Shown here: positions 7,999 through 15,683 of the stretch, piece by piece
Position numbering within the stretch: position 1 is the stretch's first letter
Layout of the letters: each line of letters starts with the position of its first letter
Assembly: GCA_947629525.1 (NCBI GenBank)
Contig: CANREB010000025.1
Coordinates: 1-37,609 of the forward strand
Source of the DNA: an uncultured Lachnospiraceae bacterium
Lineage (GTDB): Bacteria > Bacillota > Clostridia > Lachnospirales > Lachnospiraceae
Direction of reading: 5' to 3'
Length of the DNA stretch: 37,609 bases
Notes under the pieces: generated by a model
The model's input: only the letters and a program-made list of their open reading frames with translations
Databases searched by the model: none
Told to the model about the DNA's origin: nothing
Program-made: the position numbers and the translations under genes

Positions 7999-8787
7999 AT
8001 GGGTATATATGCAATAACAGGCGCATCAAGCGGTATAGGCGCCGAAACAAAAAAGCTGTTGGAAAACGACGGCAATAAAGTAATCAACATAGACCTCAAG
8101 GGCGGCGATATATGTGTAAATCTTGCCACCGATGAGGGCAGGCAGAAAGCAGTCAGCGAATTACACAAAATGTGTCCCGACGGGATTGACGGCATGATCT
8201 GCAACGCGGGCGTGTCGGGAGCATGCGGAAATCTTGAACTTATCATTTCGCTCAACTATTTCGGCACTGTAGCTGTTGCAAAGGGCGCATACGATCTTTT
8301 GGAAAAAAGAAAAGGAAGCTGCGTCGTTACAGCATCCAATACGATATCGCAGGGAGCGGGAAGAATGGATATCGCCGACCTCTTAAACAATATCGGCGAC
8401 GAAGCGCGCGTGCTCGAACTTGTGCGCGCACTTGACTCTTCAAACCTGAGTATCGGCAACAGTATGTACGTGTCTACCAAATATGCACTCGCGCGCTGGG
8501 TAAGACGTGTTTCTGCATCTTGGGCGGCAAACGGCGTAAGGATAAACGCTATCGCCCCCGGCAACGTGAACACAGCAATGACCGCAACTATGTCTACCTC
8601 GGCAAAAATGGCGCTGAACGCCCTTCCGATCCCCACTAAATACGGTCTTGAGACGCTGATGGATCCTTCCGAGATAGCAGAAGCTATGATTTTTCTTGTT
8701 TCGCGCAAGGCAAGCGGCATCAACGGCAATGTGATGTTTGTAGACGGCGGCACCGACGCACTTCTCAATTCCGAGAAGGTATATTAA
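7999..8787 (+). CDS. Short-chain dehydrogenase/reductase (3-alpha-HSD/carbonyl reductase-like)
   Basis: A 262-residue classical SDR. The cofactor motif TGASSGIG is at residues 7-14; NAG (ICNAGVSG), the catalytic Ser in VVTASN, the YVSTK active-site Tyr-Lys pair and [13 protein letters not shown] follow in order. An acidic residue after the second strand ([11 protein letters not shown]) favours NAD(H) over NADP(H). The long variable segment between the catalytic Ser and Tyr, and the overall pattern, resemble the 3-alpha-hydroxysteroid dehydrogenase/carbonyl reductase group, but the substrate cannot be assigned. GGAGG five bases before the ATG at 7999 decides this start over one 11 codons upstream. 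The next gene follows after 26 bp, so the two are likely cotranscribed. Confidence 0.85.
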   Translation: MGIYAITGASSGIGAETKKLLENDGNKVINIDLKGGDICVNLATDEGRQKAVSELHKMCPDGIDGMICNAGVSGACGNLELIISLNYFGTVAVAKGAYDLLEKRKGSCVVTASNTISQGAGRMDIADLLNNIGDEARVLELVRALDSSNLSIGNSMYVSTKYALARWVRRVSASWAANGVRINAIAPGNVNTAMTATMSTSAKMALNALPIPTKYGLETLMDPSEIAEAMIFLVSRKASGINGNVMFVDGGTDALLNSEKVY

Positions 8788-8813
8788 ATTAAGCAGGAGG
8801 AGGGCATAAGGTT

Positions 8814-9146
8814 ATGAGACCTATTGAAAAATATGTAGAAGCAATGGAAAATAAAGACTTTGCAGGACTTGCAGAGCTTTTCACAAAAGACGGTATACTC
8901 TGCGACTATTGTTCCAACTCATCCAACCAAAGGGAATATCATATCTACGGCAGAGAAGCAATAAATATGTTTTTTAGGAATAAATTCGGTTTCCGCCAAT
9001 ATTCAATACTGGGCGCGGAAGTCGTGAATGATGAACAGGCGGAATTTATCGCAAACTTTGGCGGGTACAATATAATGGCTATCGCCACTGTGCGCGAAGT
9101 TGACGGTGACGGCTACATAAAAAAACTTACCGTAAGACCTAAATAA
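8814..9146 (+). CDS. SnoaL/NTF2-like protein
   Basis: A 110-residue protein with the opening PIEKYVEAMENKDFAGLAELFTKDG, typical of the NTF2-like/SnoaL fold (alpha helices packing on a cone-shaped sheet), followed by YGREAINMFFRNKF and a strand-rich carboxy half ending KKLTVRPK. Members are small isomerases, epoxide hydrolases or binding proteins. No specific catalytic residue set can be claimed. It is 26 bp downstream of the SDR gene with an AGGAGGAGGG ribosome-binding site and is closed by a terminator, so it is probably the functional partner of that oxidoreductase. Confidence 0.7.
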   Translation: MRPIEKYVEAMENKDFAGLAELFTKDGILCDYCSNSSNQREYHIYGREAINMFFRNKFGFRQYSILGAEVVNDEQAEFIANFGGYNIMAIATVREVDGDGYIKKLTVRPK

Positions 9147-9164
9147 TATTCATTATAAATTTTT

Positions 9165-9191
9165 AAGGGACCGCCATTATGACAGTCCCTT
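9165..9191. terminator. Intrinsic terminator between convergent genes
   Basis: AAGGGAC (9165-9171) pairs with GTCCCTT (9185-9191). The plus-strand side ends in TTATTCTA and the opposite side in an AAAAATT/AATTTTT run, so it can serve both the SDR/NTF2-like operon (plus) and the hydrolase gene (minus). Confidence 0.6.
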
Positions 9192-9194
9192 ATT

Positions 9195-9944
9195 CTATAC
9201 TATGTTGTTCCGAAAGAACTCCAGTGCCAGTTCCTCCATCCTGTCGGAACTCTCCTGTGAAAATCCATGTCCCTCATGCTCGAACAGCTCAAGCCTTGCA
9301 TTCTCATATAACTTAGCAGCCTTTTTGCTGTAATCGACGGGAACGACGGCATCTTCTTCACCGTGCAGAATAAGAACATTATTCTTATATCCCTTTATCG
9401 CTTCAAATACGTCAAAGTCATGTATGCTTTCAAAGAAGCACCGCCCCAGTTTTAACCCCCAAAGTTCATGCTCATCGGGAATATCTTCGACTTTCGGGAA
9501 ATGCTTTCTCCAATCATCAGCCACGCACAGAGCGGGATAATACAAGATAAGTCCGCGTATACTGCTGCCGATTTCCTTAGCCGTAAGCGCTGAGACAAGT
9601 CCGCCCATACTCTCCCCGAAAAGAAAAATATTTTCCCTGTCCACACATTCCCAATCCGAAATGGTATCGATAACGGCAAGCAGATCTTCTTTCTCTGTAA
9701 AAACAGTCATCTCTGTTGAAGCAAATCCGCTGCTGTCTCTCGTGCTGCCTCCGCAGAAAGTATAGCACACTGCACCGATGCCGTTCTGCGCAAACCTGCG
9801 CGCAGTAGAGTCAAAAACATCCATATCGCCGTTAAATCCATGGCTTATTATCACTGTCGGGTATCTTTTATCACTGTCAGGGAAATATGCCCTGCCGTAC
9901 ACTGTCCTGCCATGATGTGAAGCTTTTAGCTGTTTATCTTTCAT
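9195..9944 (-). CDS. Alpha/beta hydrolase (feruloyl/cinnamoyl esterase-like)
   Basis: A 249-residue soluble alpha/beta hydrolase. The oxyanion segment is VIISHGFNG, the nucleophile elbow is FGESMGG (catalytic Ser), the acid is the Asp of HGEEDAVVP, and the base is the His of FEHEGHGFS. The small lid and the absence of a signal peptide resemble intracellular esterases such as the Est1E-type feruloyl esterases of rumen Butyrivibrio, but other short-chain acyl esters are possible. I place the start at 9944, where GGAG precedes the ATG by 6 bp. An in-frame ATG at 10004-10006 would add about 20 residues but has no ribosome-binding site. It is divergent from the orphan prodomain gene and convergent with the NTF2-like gene. 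Confidence 0.8.
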   Translation of the reverse strand: MKDKQLKASHHGRTVYGRAYFPDSDKRYPTVIISHGFNGDMDVFDSTARRFAQNGIGAVCYTFCGGSTRDSSGFASTEMTVFTEKEDLLAVIDTISDWECVDRENIFLFGESMGGLVSALTAKEIGSSIRGLILYYPALCVADDWRKHFPKVEDIPDEHELWGLKLGRCFFESIHDFDVFEAIKGYKNNVLILHGEEDAVVPVDYSKKAAKLYENARLELFEHEGHGFSQESSDRMEELALEFFRNNIV

Positions 9945-10065
9945 TGTGTTCTCCATTCCGCCTTGTGTACTGTCGCTGCCGATGTCCACAGGCAATTTAT
10001 TCATCATATATATTTTATACCATAATATGCCGCATTTAACAACTATATCTTAAAAACAGTCATCA

Positions 10066-10114
10066 TACGGCTTTCCTGCGCATACCATAAATTAACTGAC
10101 CGCAAGGAGCCGTA
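10066..10114 (+). promoter_or_regulatory. RBS-sequestering hairpin before the prodomain gene
   Basis: TACGGCT (10066-10072) pairs with AGCCGTA (10108-10114), CCT (10075-10077) with AGG (10105-10107), and GCG (10078-10080) with CGC (10101-10103), around a 20-nt loop. The 3' arm contains the AAGGAG ribosome-binding site and ends one base before the ATG at 10116, so the folded mRNA would hide the translation start. Base pairing is visible; a regulatory role is inferred. Confidence 0.5.
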
Positions 10115-10115
10115 C

Positions 10116-10406
10116 ATGCCAAATCCCAAACTTGAAAATCTCCTTAACCTTGCCTTAAGCGCCACTTCATCCGAACTTGAAAAATCCGTCTTACTCCCTG
10201 CCGGCTATATGCAGGAAACAAGAAGCTGGGAACTTATCGTCAAATATCACGGCGCTTTGGAAAGGCTGGAATCGGAAGTGATACATATCGAACCTCTTAT
10301 AAGCGGCTATTGCATTGCTACTGTGCGTGAAGATTTTATTGACGCGTTTGCCGCGCTCGATGAAGTCGAATATGTGGAAAAACCAAAAAGCCTTTATTTT
10401 AACTAG
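10116..10406 (+). CDS. Stand-alone prodomain of a Csp-type S8 (subtilisin-like) peptidase
   Basis: A 96-residue protein matching only the amino-terminal prodomain of clostridial S8 peptidases (CspB-like). It opens KLENLLNLALSAT, continues SWELIVKYHGALERL, and ends EYVEKPKSLYF, where full-length relatives go on into the catalytic subtilase domain. Here a TAG stop follows one codon later and no Asp-His-Ser domain lies downstream; the next gene is an AraC-type regulator 61 bp on. Prodomains of this kind fold the protease and inhibit it. A free prodomain could act as an inhibitor or chaperone of a protease encoded elsewhere, or be the remnant of a truncated gene. The intact frame and good AAGGAG site argue for expression. 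The assignment to the prodomain family is from memory of family motifs. Confidence 0.65.
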   Translation: MPNPKLENLLNLALSATSSELEKSVLLPAGYMQETRSWELIVKYHGALERLESEVIHIEPLISGYCIATVREDFIDAFAALDEVEYVEKPKSLYFN

Positions 10407-10425
10407 TGTATTTTTTGATGATATC

Positions 10426-10434
10426 TGATATAAT
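10426..10434 (+). promoter_or_regulatory. Extended -10 promoter of the AraC-type gene
   Basis: TGATATAAT combines a TG extension with a perfect TATAAT. No strong -35 box is present at 17 bp, which suits an extended -10 promoter. The start would be about 30 bp upstream of the ATG at 10468. Confidence 0.5.
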
Positions 10435-10467
10435 ATATTTGATTTTAATTGTATCGGAGACACGTAT

Positions 10468-11385
10468 ATGACAATCGTAAAGCCAACAAAAGACCCTGAT
10501 TTTTACCGGCAGCGGACATCGGCGCTGCTTAAGAGCGGCTATCCTATCACTATCGCGGATTATGATTTCAGCAGTTCCGCTGATATGACGCGGTGGCACT
10601 GGCATGATGAATTGGAAATACAGTATATTGTTGAGGGTAATTTATACGTTACCTGCAATGAAGATAATTTTATTGTCCAAAAAGGGGATATTGTATTTAT
10701 CAACCACGGCATCAATCATTTTAATACTCCTGCCGACGGCAACGACTGTATATTCCGCGCCGTTTTGATAAATCCGTCCTTTATGTTCGGCTTTGGACAG
10801 ATGGAACTTGAAAACAAATATGTAAGACCGCTCCTCACAAGCAGCAGTCTTAAATTCATACACATAACGCCGCGGGATGACATCTACGGCGAATTTGTGA
10901 CACATCTGTCACAGATTTTTAGTCTTAACGACAATAAACCTGACTGTTTTGAGATACTTACAAAGGTATCTGTCCTTAATCTTTGGGCGATAATTTACAA
11001 ACACTTTTACTCAGATGACAGCGCTCGCAATGATAACGACTCGCGTTTTCCGTCATTGGACGAGCAGCGCGTCAAGCAGGCTGTCCTGTATATAAAGGAA
11101 CACTTTATGGAACCTATAACGCTTGACGATATAGCAGGATCTATCCTTGTGAACAGAAGCGAATGCTGCCGCTGCTTTAAACGCATCATGAACGTCACTC
11201 CGTTTGAATATCTTATGAAATACAGGATAATCGAATCTACAAAGCAGATGTTGAAAAAGCCGACCGAGTCGATTTCCGAGATAGCAAGTGCGGTAGGATT
11301 TAACAACACAAGTTACTATAATAAAATATTTAAAAAATATATGTCCTGCACTCCAACGCAGTACCGCCGCTCATCCGATGTATGA
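10468..11385 (+). CDS. AraC-family transcriptional regulator with cupin sensor domain
   Basis: A 305-residue regulator. Residues 30-110 form a cupin fold (HWHDELEIQYIVEGNL, then QKGDIVFINHGINHF), the usual ligand pocket for sugars or small metabolites. Residues 200-300 contain two helix-turn-helix motifs of the AraC/XylS type: ITLDDIAGSILVNRSECCRCFKR-like first helix pair and ISEIASAVGFNNTSYYNKIFKK, ending in the family signature TPTQYRRS. GGAG lies 9 bp upstream of the ATG. The target genes are unknown. It sits behind the prodomain gene and faces the Tim44-like gene, which ends 3 bp away on the other strand. Confidence 0.88.
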   Translation: MTIVKPTKDPDFYRQRTSALLKSGYPITIADYDFSSSADMTRWHWHDELEIQYIVEGNLYVTCNEDNFIVQKGDIVFINHGINHFNTPADGNDCIFRAVLINPSFMFGFGQMELENKYVRPLLTSSSLKFIHITPRDDIYGEFVTHLSQIFSLNDNKPDCFEILTKVSVLNLWAIIYKHFYSDDSARNDNDSRFPSLDEQRVKQAVLYIKEHFMEPITLDDIAGSILVNRSECCRCFKRIMNVTPFEYLMKYRIIESTKQMLKKPTESISEIASAVGFNNTSYYNKIFKKYMSCTPTQYRRSSDV

Positions 11386-11388
11386 GTT

Positions 11389-12381
11389 TTACTGCTGTGT
11401 TTTCAGGTGTATTCCCTCATCGCGCGTATCGTCACGCACAACGCCGAAATCCGATAATACCCAGCCGTATTTTCCCGTTGAAACTACGGTGCCGCAATAC
11501 TCGCATCTGCCAAACGCCGTGCCTTCGATCGGCGCGCCGCAGCTTGGGCATCTCATAGTTTCATTATTCTCCTCGGTAATGTCCAAAGTCTGCATATCAA
11601 TGGCTCTTATAAATGTCATCTTATAGCGCATATCCCATCGTGTGGTCTTATCGCCATACAGCACTTCGCCTGTCTCTTCTTTCACCTGATAATCTATCAT
11701 CTGCGCCGCAAGATAAACTGTCATATATTCGTAATCGTCGTCCTGTCTGTAACCTGTCAGATATGCTGTATTTACTGATATTCTCTCAATATGGTTGACA
11801 ATGCCGTCCGCAATCTTTTTATCTATCTGTGTCTGCGTCTGCTGATAGAGATTAGGATGAAGCACTGACCTTACAGGTTCCAAGTCGCGTTTTGACCATG
11901 CATCCTGAATATCGATGTACACTCGTTTTACATAGCTTAAGAAATCGTTTGCCGTAAAGTTTACATCCTTTTGCTTCATTATGCTGACTATTTCGTCTGT
12001 CCTGTCAGGCAGTGTCCTTACTGCTTTCGTGGAAACTGTTTTGTACTTTTTAACGGTGACTGTGCCTTTCTTTTTAGATATCAACACGGAATACGCGATT
12101 ATCACTACTATCACTGTCACCACGACAGGTATGCTTGCCGCCGCCGTGTTTGAATATCCTCCCGTACCGTAACTGTAGCTGTAACCGCGATCATAGTCAT
12201 TATCCCAGCGGTCATTGCCCCAGTCGTCATCGTCCCAGTCATTGCCTCCGCCGTAATCATAATCGTTAAAATCACCAAAACCCGCGTATGTTACGCTTCC
12301 CGCCGTGTCAAAGACAAAAAAGGCGACAAGCAGTGCCGCGGCTGTAAATAATATACGCCTTACAATATTATGTACTCCCAT
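11389..12381 (-). CDS. Tim44-like domain membrane protein with zinc ribbon
   Basis: A 330-residue protein from the ATG at 12381, chosen because AAGGAGG stands 6 bp upstream. It has an amino-terminal hydrophobic segment (ILFTAAALLVAFFVFDTA), then a Gly/Asp/Tyr/Trp-rich low-complexity stretch of about 45 residues, and a second membrane span (IPVVVTVIVVIIAYSVLI). A Tim44-like domain (about residues 120-280) follows, then a zinc ribbon with paired CPSC and CEYC knuckles near residue 285. Tim44-like domains in bacteria are found in membrane-associated proteins of unclear role. The arrangement places the acidic low-complexity stretch outside the cell and the Tim44 and zinc-ribbon parts inside. It lies 66 bp downstream of the polysaccharide deacetylase gene and may share its transcript. 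Confidence 0.75.
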   Translation of the reverse strand: MGVHNIVRRILFTAAALLVAFFVFDTAGSVTYAGFGDFNDYDYGGGNDWDDDDWGNDRWDNDYDRGYSYSYGTGGYSNTAAASIPVVVTVIVVIIAYSVLISKKKGTVTVKKYKTVSTKAVRTLPDRTDEIVSIMKQKDVNFTANDFLSYVKRVYIDIQDAWSKRDLEPVRSVLHPNLYQQTQTQIDKKIADGIVNHIERISVNTAYLTGYRQDDDYEYMTVYLAAQMIDYQVKEETGEVLYGDKTTRWDMRYKMTFIRAIDMQTLDITEENNETMRCPSCGAPIEGTAFGRCEYCGTVVSTGKYGWVLSDFGVVRDDTRDEGIHLKTQQ

Positions 12382-12447
12382 TACTATCCTCCTTGGTTTA
12401 TTCTTTTTAATGGTAACATAATCCGGCATCATCTTCAATCTTGTTTG

Positions 12448-13305
12448 TCAATTTTCTTCCCAAAAACGCACAAACTGTACAGGCGTTATATCTTCCGTGA
12501 GCGGCTTCATCACATAATCCGAAAATTCGTCTATAAGCCCGTCAAGGCAGAGCACCGTATTCTTTACCCTGTCATGCGCAAGCAGTACGATCTTCTTTCT
12601 TCCAAGAGTGCTTTCTCTCGCGTTTTTTATAAGCTGTGACGGACTGCTGTCCTTTCCTGTCGCATCTTCAACGCCGGCGTTCCAGTCATAATATATAAAT
12701 CCCCTTTTTTCCATCTCTTCGATGATATCCCTGCATACATCTTTATTGTATGCGTTTATGCTCCCGCCCGGAAAGCGGAAAAGCTTCGGCTCTACGCCCA
12801 TTATATTTTTTACGGTTTCATATGCCTTTTCAAAATCCGCTATGTAGCTTTCCTTACTCGCATAAAGCGTATTGTAGTCGTGAACATAGCAGTGTATTCC
12901 TACCGTATGTCCTTCACTGACGATACGTCTTGCCGTTTCCGGATATTTTTCAACATATTCCCCTATCACAAAAAATGTCGCCTTGATATTTTTTTCCTTC
13001 AGTATGTCGAGCACTGCATCCGTGTTTTCCCGTGACGGTCCGTCGTCAAATGTCAGGTACATTGTTTTGTCGTTTGACAGGACGCCCGTCTCTATATGGC
13101 ACGCCGCCATATTTGCCTTTTTTGCGGCGAAAAAGTCTGCGTCCGATATCATCTTCTGCTTTGAAACATCCGTGTCCTGTACCGCAAACGCTTTTATCGC
13201 TATAAGCGCAGATACTATCCCGATGCACATTATCATAAAAGCGGCGAACAGAAACATGCGAAAATCGTTTTCCCTGTATCTTCTTTTTTTCCTTGCTTTG
13301 TACAT
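12448..13305 (-). CDS. Membrane-anchored polysaccharide deacetylase (NodB family)
   Basis: A 285-residue protein with a basic amino terminus, one membrane span (FRMFLFAAFMIMCIGIVSALIA) and an extracellular NodB domain. Motif 1 TFDDGPS gives the catalytic base and a metal-binding Asp, motif 2 HCYVH gives the two zinc-binding His, motif 3 is FRFPGGS, motif 4 contains YDWNAG, and motif 5 is LLAHD. All catalytic residues appear intact. Family members deacetylate N-acetylglucosamine or muramic acid in peptidoglycan, giving lysozyme resistance or serving spore-cortex formation; which applies here is open. AAGGAGGGGG precedes the ATG. The upstream region carries six 11-bp direct repeats and the gene lies next to a two-component operon, so control by that response regulator is likely. 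Confidence 0.88.
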   Translation of the reverse strand: MYKARKKRRYRENDFRMFLFAAFMIMCIGIVSALIAIKAFAVQDTDVSKQKMISDADFFAAKKANMAACHIETGVLSNDKTMYLTFDDGPSRENTDAVLDILKEKNIKATFFVIGEYVEKYPETARRIVSEGHTVGIHCYVHDYNTLYASKESYIADFEKAYETVKNIMGVEPKLFRFPGGSINAYNKDVCRDIIEEMEKRGFIYYDWNAGVEDATGKDSSPSQLIKNARESTLGRKKIVLLAHDRVKNTVLCLDGLIDEFSDYVMKPLTEDITPVQFVRFWEEN

Positions 13306-13353
13306 AAAAATGCCCCCTCCTTTGTATTACGATTAATATAATACACGAGGGGT

Positions 13354-13414
13354 GCATCAAAGTAGCATCATAGTTGTATCATAGTGGCATCATTTTTGCA
13401 TCATTTTTGCATCA
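13354..13414 (-). promoter_or_regulatory. Six 11-bp direct repeats upstream of the deacetylase gene
   Basis: On the minus strand the core TGATGC (once TGATAC) occurs six times, beginning at plus-strand positions 13354, 13365, 13376, 13387, 13398 and 13409, so the period is exactly 11 bp. The copy nearest the gene lies within TTGATG, a good -35 box, 16 bp before TATTAA. The copy farthest from the gene includes the stop codon of the preceding gene. Tandem direct repeats at 11-bp spacing are the standard binding geometry of OmpR/PhoB-family regulators such as the one encoded at 15680-16345. Binding is inferred. Confidence 0.7.
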
Positions 13415-14266
13415 TTTTGAAATTTTCAGGAAAAGCTCGTTTATCCCGTCGTAAAATCCTATCGTCACTATAGTCCTTTCTCCGCCCATACCGTCAAAAA
13501 CATATTTTTTGTAGCAGGGTGTAGTCTCAAGCAGAGGATTGTCCGTTTCATACTCTTTGGGCGCGCTAAGTCCCATATAATCGCTCCACTTCCGTATAAG
13601 GTCGTCGGGATCTATATCGTCCCACGTAAGACTTGTCCTCACGTAAAATTCATATATCTTACCGTCGTCGGCATCTATGTATGCGTCGATAAGACGGTTT
13701 TCCCTGTTCGCATTCTGTCTGCCGCTCACAAGACTGAGTTTCCATACCGCGACATTATTGCGCGGCTCCGGAACATCTATCGCCGAATAAAGCGTCGCGT
13801 CATATGAAGCTTCCGATACTTCCTTTATCTCAACCGGAAGTATTCCGCATTCCTTTAACTGCTCAAGCCCGTTGTTGCATGTTCCGTATATCTCCGAGTC
13901 GGTTATCTCCTCGCCCGTCGGTCCTTTATGATTGACAACGAAAGCATATGTCCCCATTAAGTCCTCATATCCCGCCTCATTATCCGACACGCGTGTCAGT
14001 TCACTGAACTCGCTTCCGGGAAGCGTCTGACTGTTGAGACACTCCGAAAGTATGAACAGTTTCTCATTGCTGCTCAGACTGTAACGATACCCTTCCGCTT
14101 CTGTCGCTTCCTCTTCGATTTTAATATTGTCGAGTACATTTTTGTCAGCATATGCCGCAAGCGCCTCAGGTCCCCATATAGAAAGCAGTATCGCAAGTAC
14201 CGCGCCAATCGGAAGCACTATATTAATTATCTGTTTCTCCTTCTTTAACTTCTTTATCTTCTTCAT
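13412..14266 (-). CDS. Membrane-anchored protein of unknown function in the two-component operon
   Basis: A 284-residue protein I do not recognise. A Lys-rich amino end (KKIKKLKKEKQ) leads into one membrane span (INIVLPIGAVLAILLSIWG); the remaining 250 residues should lie outside the cell. A late segment, IDAYIDADDGKIYEFYVRT, resembles the strand-turn-strand of PepSY/YycI-like domains, which in other Firmicutes modulate sensor kinases. The similarity is weak and only visual. AAGGAGG stands 9 bp before the ATG. The start lies 44 bp inside the sensor-kinase gene, so translation is probably coupled. The stop codon overlaps the first of the 11-bp direct repeats. A role in tuning the kinase is a reasonable guess from position. 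Confidence 0.8.
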   Translation of the reverse strand: MKKIKKLKKEKQIINIVLPIGAVLAILLSIWGPEALAAYADKNVLDNIKIEEEATEAEGYRYSLSSNEKLFILSECLNSQTLPGSEFSELTRVSDNEAGYEDLMGTYAFVVNHKGPTGEEITDSEIYGTCNNGLEQLKECGILPVEIKEVSEASYDATLYSAIDVPEPRNNVAVWKLSLVSGRQNANRENRLIDAYIDADDGKIYEFYVRTSLTWDDIDPDDLIRKWSDYMGLSAPKEYETDNPLLETTPCYKKYVFDGMGGERTIVTIGFYDGINELFLKISK

Positions 14267-15683
14267 ATTCCTGCGCCTCCTTTCTCTCGTCGGTAAGCGT
14301 CAGTGCAAAACTCATACTCGTTCCCACGCCCGGTTCGCTGTCTATTTCGAGCGCGCTCTCATGAAGGCTCAGTATCTCCGCGCACAGGGCAAGTCCTAAT
14401 CCTGCGCCGTTCCTGCTCCTTGAGCGCGATTTATCCACCATATAAAACGCCTGTGTTATCTTTGCCTGTTCCTCATACGGTATTCCCTCTCCATGGTCGC
14501 GCACGGTAAAATAATAATATCCGTCATTTGCCTGTCCTGATACCTCTATCAGCCCGTCCTGCTCCGACGCTTTGCACGCATTATCTATCAGATTGACGAG
14601 CACAGTCTTTATAAGGTCGGCTTCCGCCCACACAACGCCGTCATCATAGTTATACTCAAATCGGAAATTTCCTTTCTCCGAAAAAGTGTCCCTGATATAC
14701 TCAAATATGCTCCCAACTGCCGTATACTGGAATTTGGCTTCCCCGCGCCTTGTCACTATTATGTCGAGCAGCCGAAGCGACATCGTCTCAAGACGTTTTC
14801 CCTCAGTGAAAATATAATTTGCCGACATTATGCTCTTTTCCTCATCAAGTTTTCGTGAGCGCAGCATATCGGCATATCCTATGATAGAAGTAAGCGGCGT
14901 TTTCAGTTCATGCGCAAAAGCGCCCACAAAATCCTCACGCGCCTGTATTTCCTCCTCAAGCATATTTATGTTGTCTTCCAGTGCCGCCGCCATCCTGTTA
15001 AAATCCCTTGTAAGCTGTCCAAGTTCATCGTCACTTACTTTTTTTGCACGGTATGAGTAATCGCCCGCCTCCATGCGCCGCGTAGCTTTTGTCAGCAGCT
15101 TTATCGGTTTTGTAAGCCATGACGAAATGATGTGCATAATAACGACGCCGACGACGAGCATCAGAATTGTCATCCTGCGGTACACCTTAAATCCCGTCGT
15201 CCGCTCCGAAAATACTTCCGACACATCTTTGAGTGTTTCAAGGTAAAGCATCCTGTCAAGCGCGTTCACGGTGCTTCCCGTGTTTATGTAGTATTTACCA
15301 TCCATATTTATTACACGGTATGCTTTTATGCTTTCGCCCGTCTGCGCCAAAAGCGCCTCATCAGCCTCGAAACCGTCGCTCGCATAGAGGATATTTTTTT
15401 CCTCGTCGGATATACGAAGCAGCCTTCCCACATCCTGAGCGCCTTCAAGGTTTGACGCTACCTGCTCCACGGTATCGTCCTGAAGCATGCCGTACTTTAC
15501 AGGCACATTGAGCGCCGCTGTTTCAAAGGCAAATCTCAGTATGCTGTTCTCATCCGCCGCCTGCCCTATCTCGCGTTCAAGCGATGTCTCGAACACATAA
15601 TTTACAAAGTAAAATCCGCTGAAGCCAAGAGAGATCGCCATAACGATCATTGTCCACAGCAGCAGCTTAAAAGAAAATTTCAT
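14223..15683 (-). CDS. Sensor histidine kinase with extracellular domain and HAMP
   Basis: A 486-residue membrane kinase. The first membrane span covers about residues 6-30 and an extracellular sensor domain of about 135 residues follows. The second span is at 171-190, HAMP at 190-245, and the dimerisation/phosphoacceptor helix contains FAHELKTPLTS with His258. The catalytic domain shows an N-box (LVNLIDNACKA), G1 box (VRDHGEGIP) and G2 box (GAGLGLALC). All catalytic elements look intact. The start overlaps the response-regulator stop as ATGA. The signal is unknown; the neighbouring deacetylase and secreted proteins suggest cell-envelope state. The carboxy tail is very acidic (QEYEEDKEVKEGETD) and overlaps the next gene. 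Confidence 0.92.
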   Translation of the reverse strand: MKFSFKLLLWTMIVMAISLGFSGFYFVNYVFETSLEREIGQAADENSILRFAFETAALNVPVKYGMLQDDTVEQVASNLEGAQDVGRLLRISDEEKNILYASDGFEADEALLAQTGESIKAYRVINMDGKYYINTGSTVNALDRMLYLETLKDVSEVFSERTTGFKVYRRMTILMLVVGVVIMHIISSWLTKPIKLLTKATRRMEAGDYSYRAKKVSDDELGQLTRDFNRMAAALEDNINMLEEEIQAREDFVGAFAHELKTPLTSIIGYADMLRSRKLDEEKSIMSANYIFTEGKRLETMSLRLLDIIVTRRGEAKFQYTAVGSIFEYIRDTFSEKGNFRFEYNYDDGVVWAEADLIKTVLVNLIDNACKASEQDGLIEVSGQANDGYYYFTVRDHGEGIPYEEQAKITQAFYMVDKSRSRSRNGAGLGLALCAEILSLHESALEIDSEPGVGTSMSFALTLTDERKEAQEYEEDKEVKEGETDN

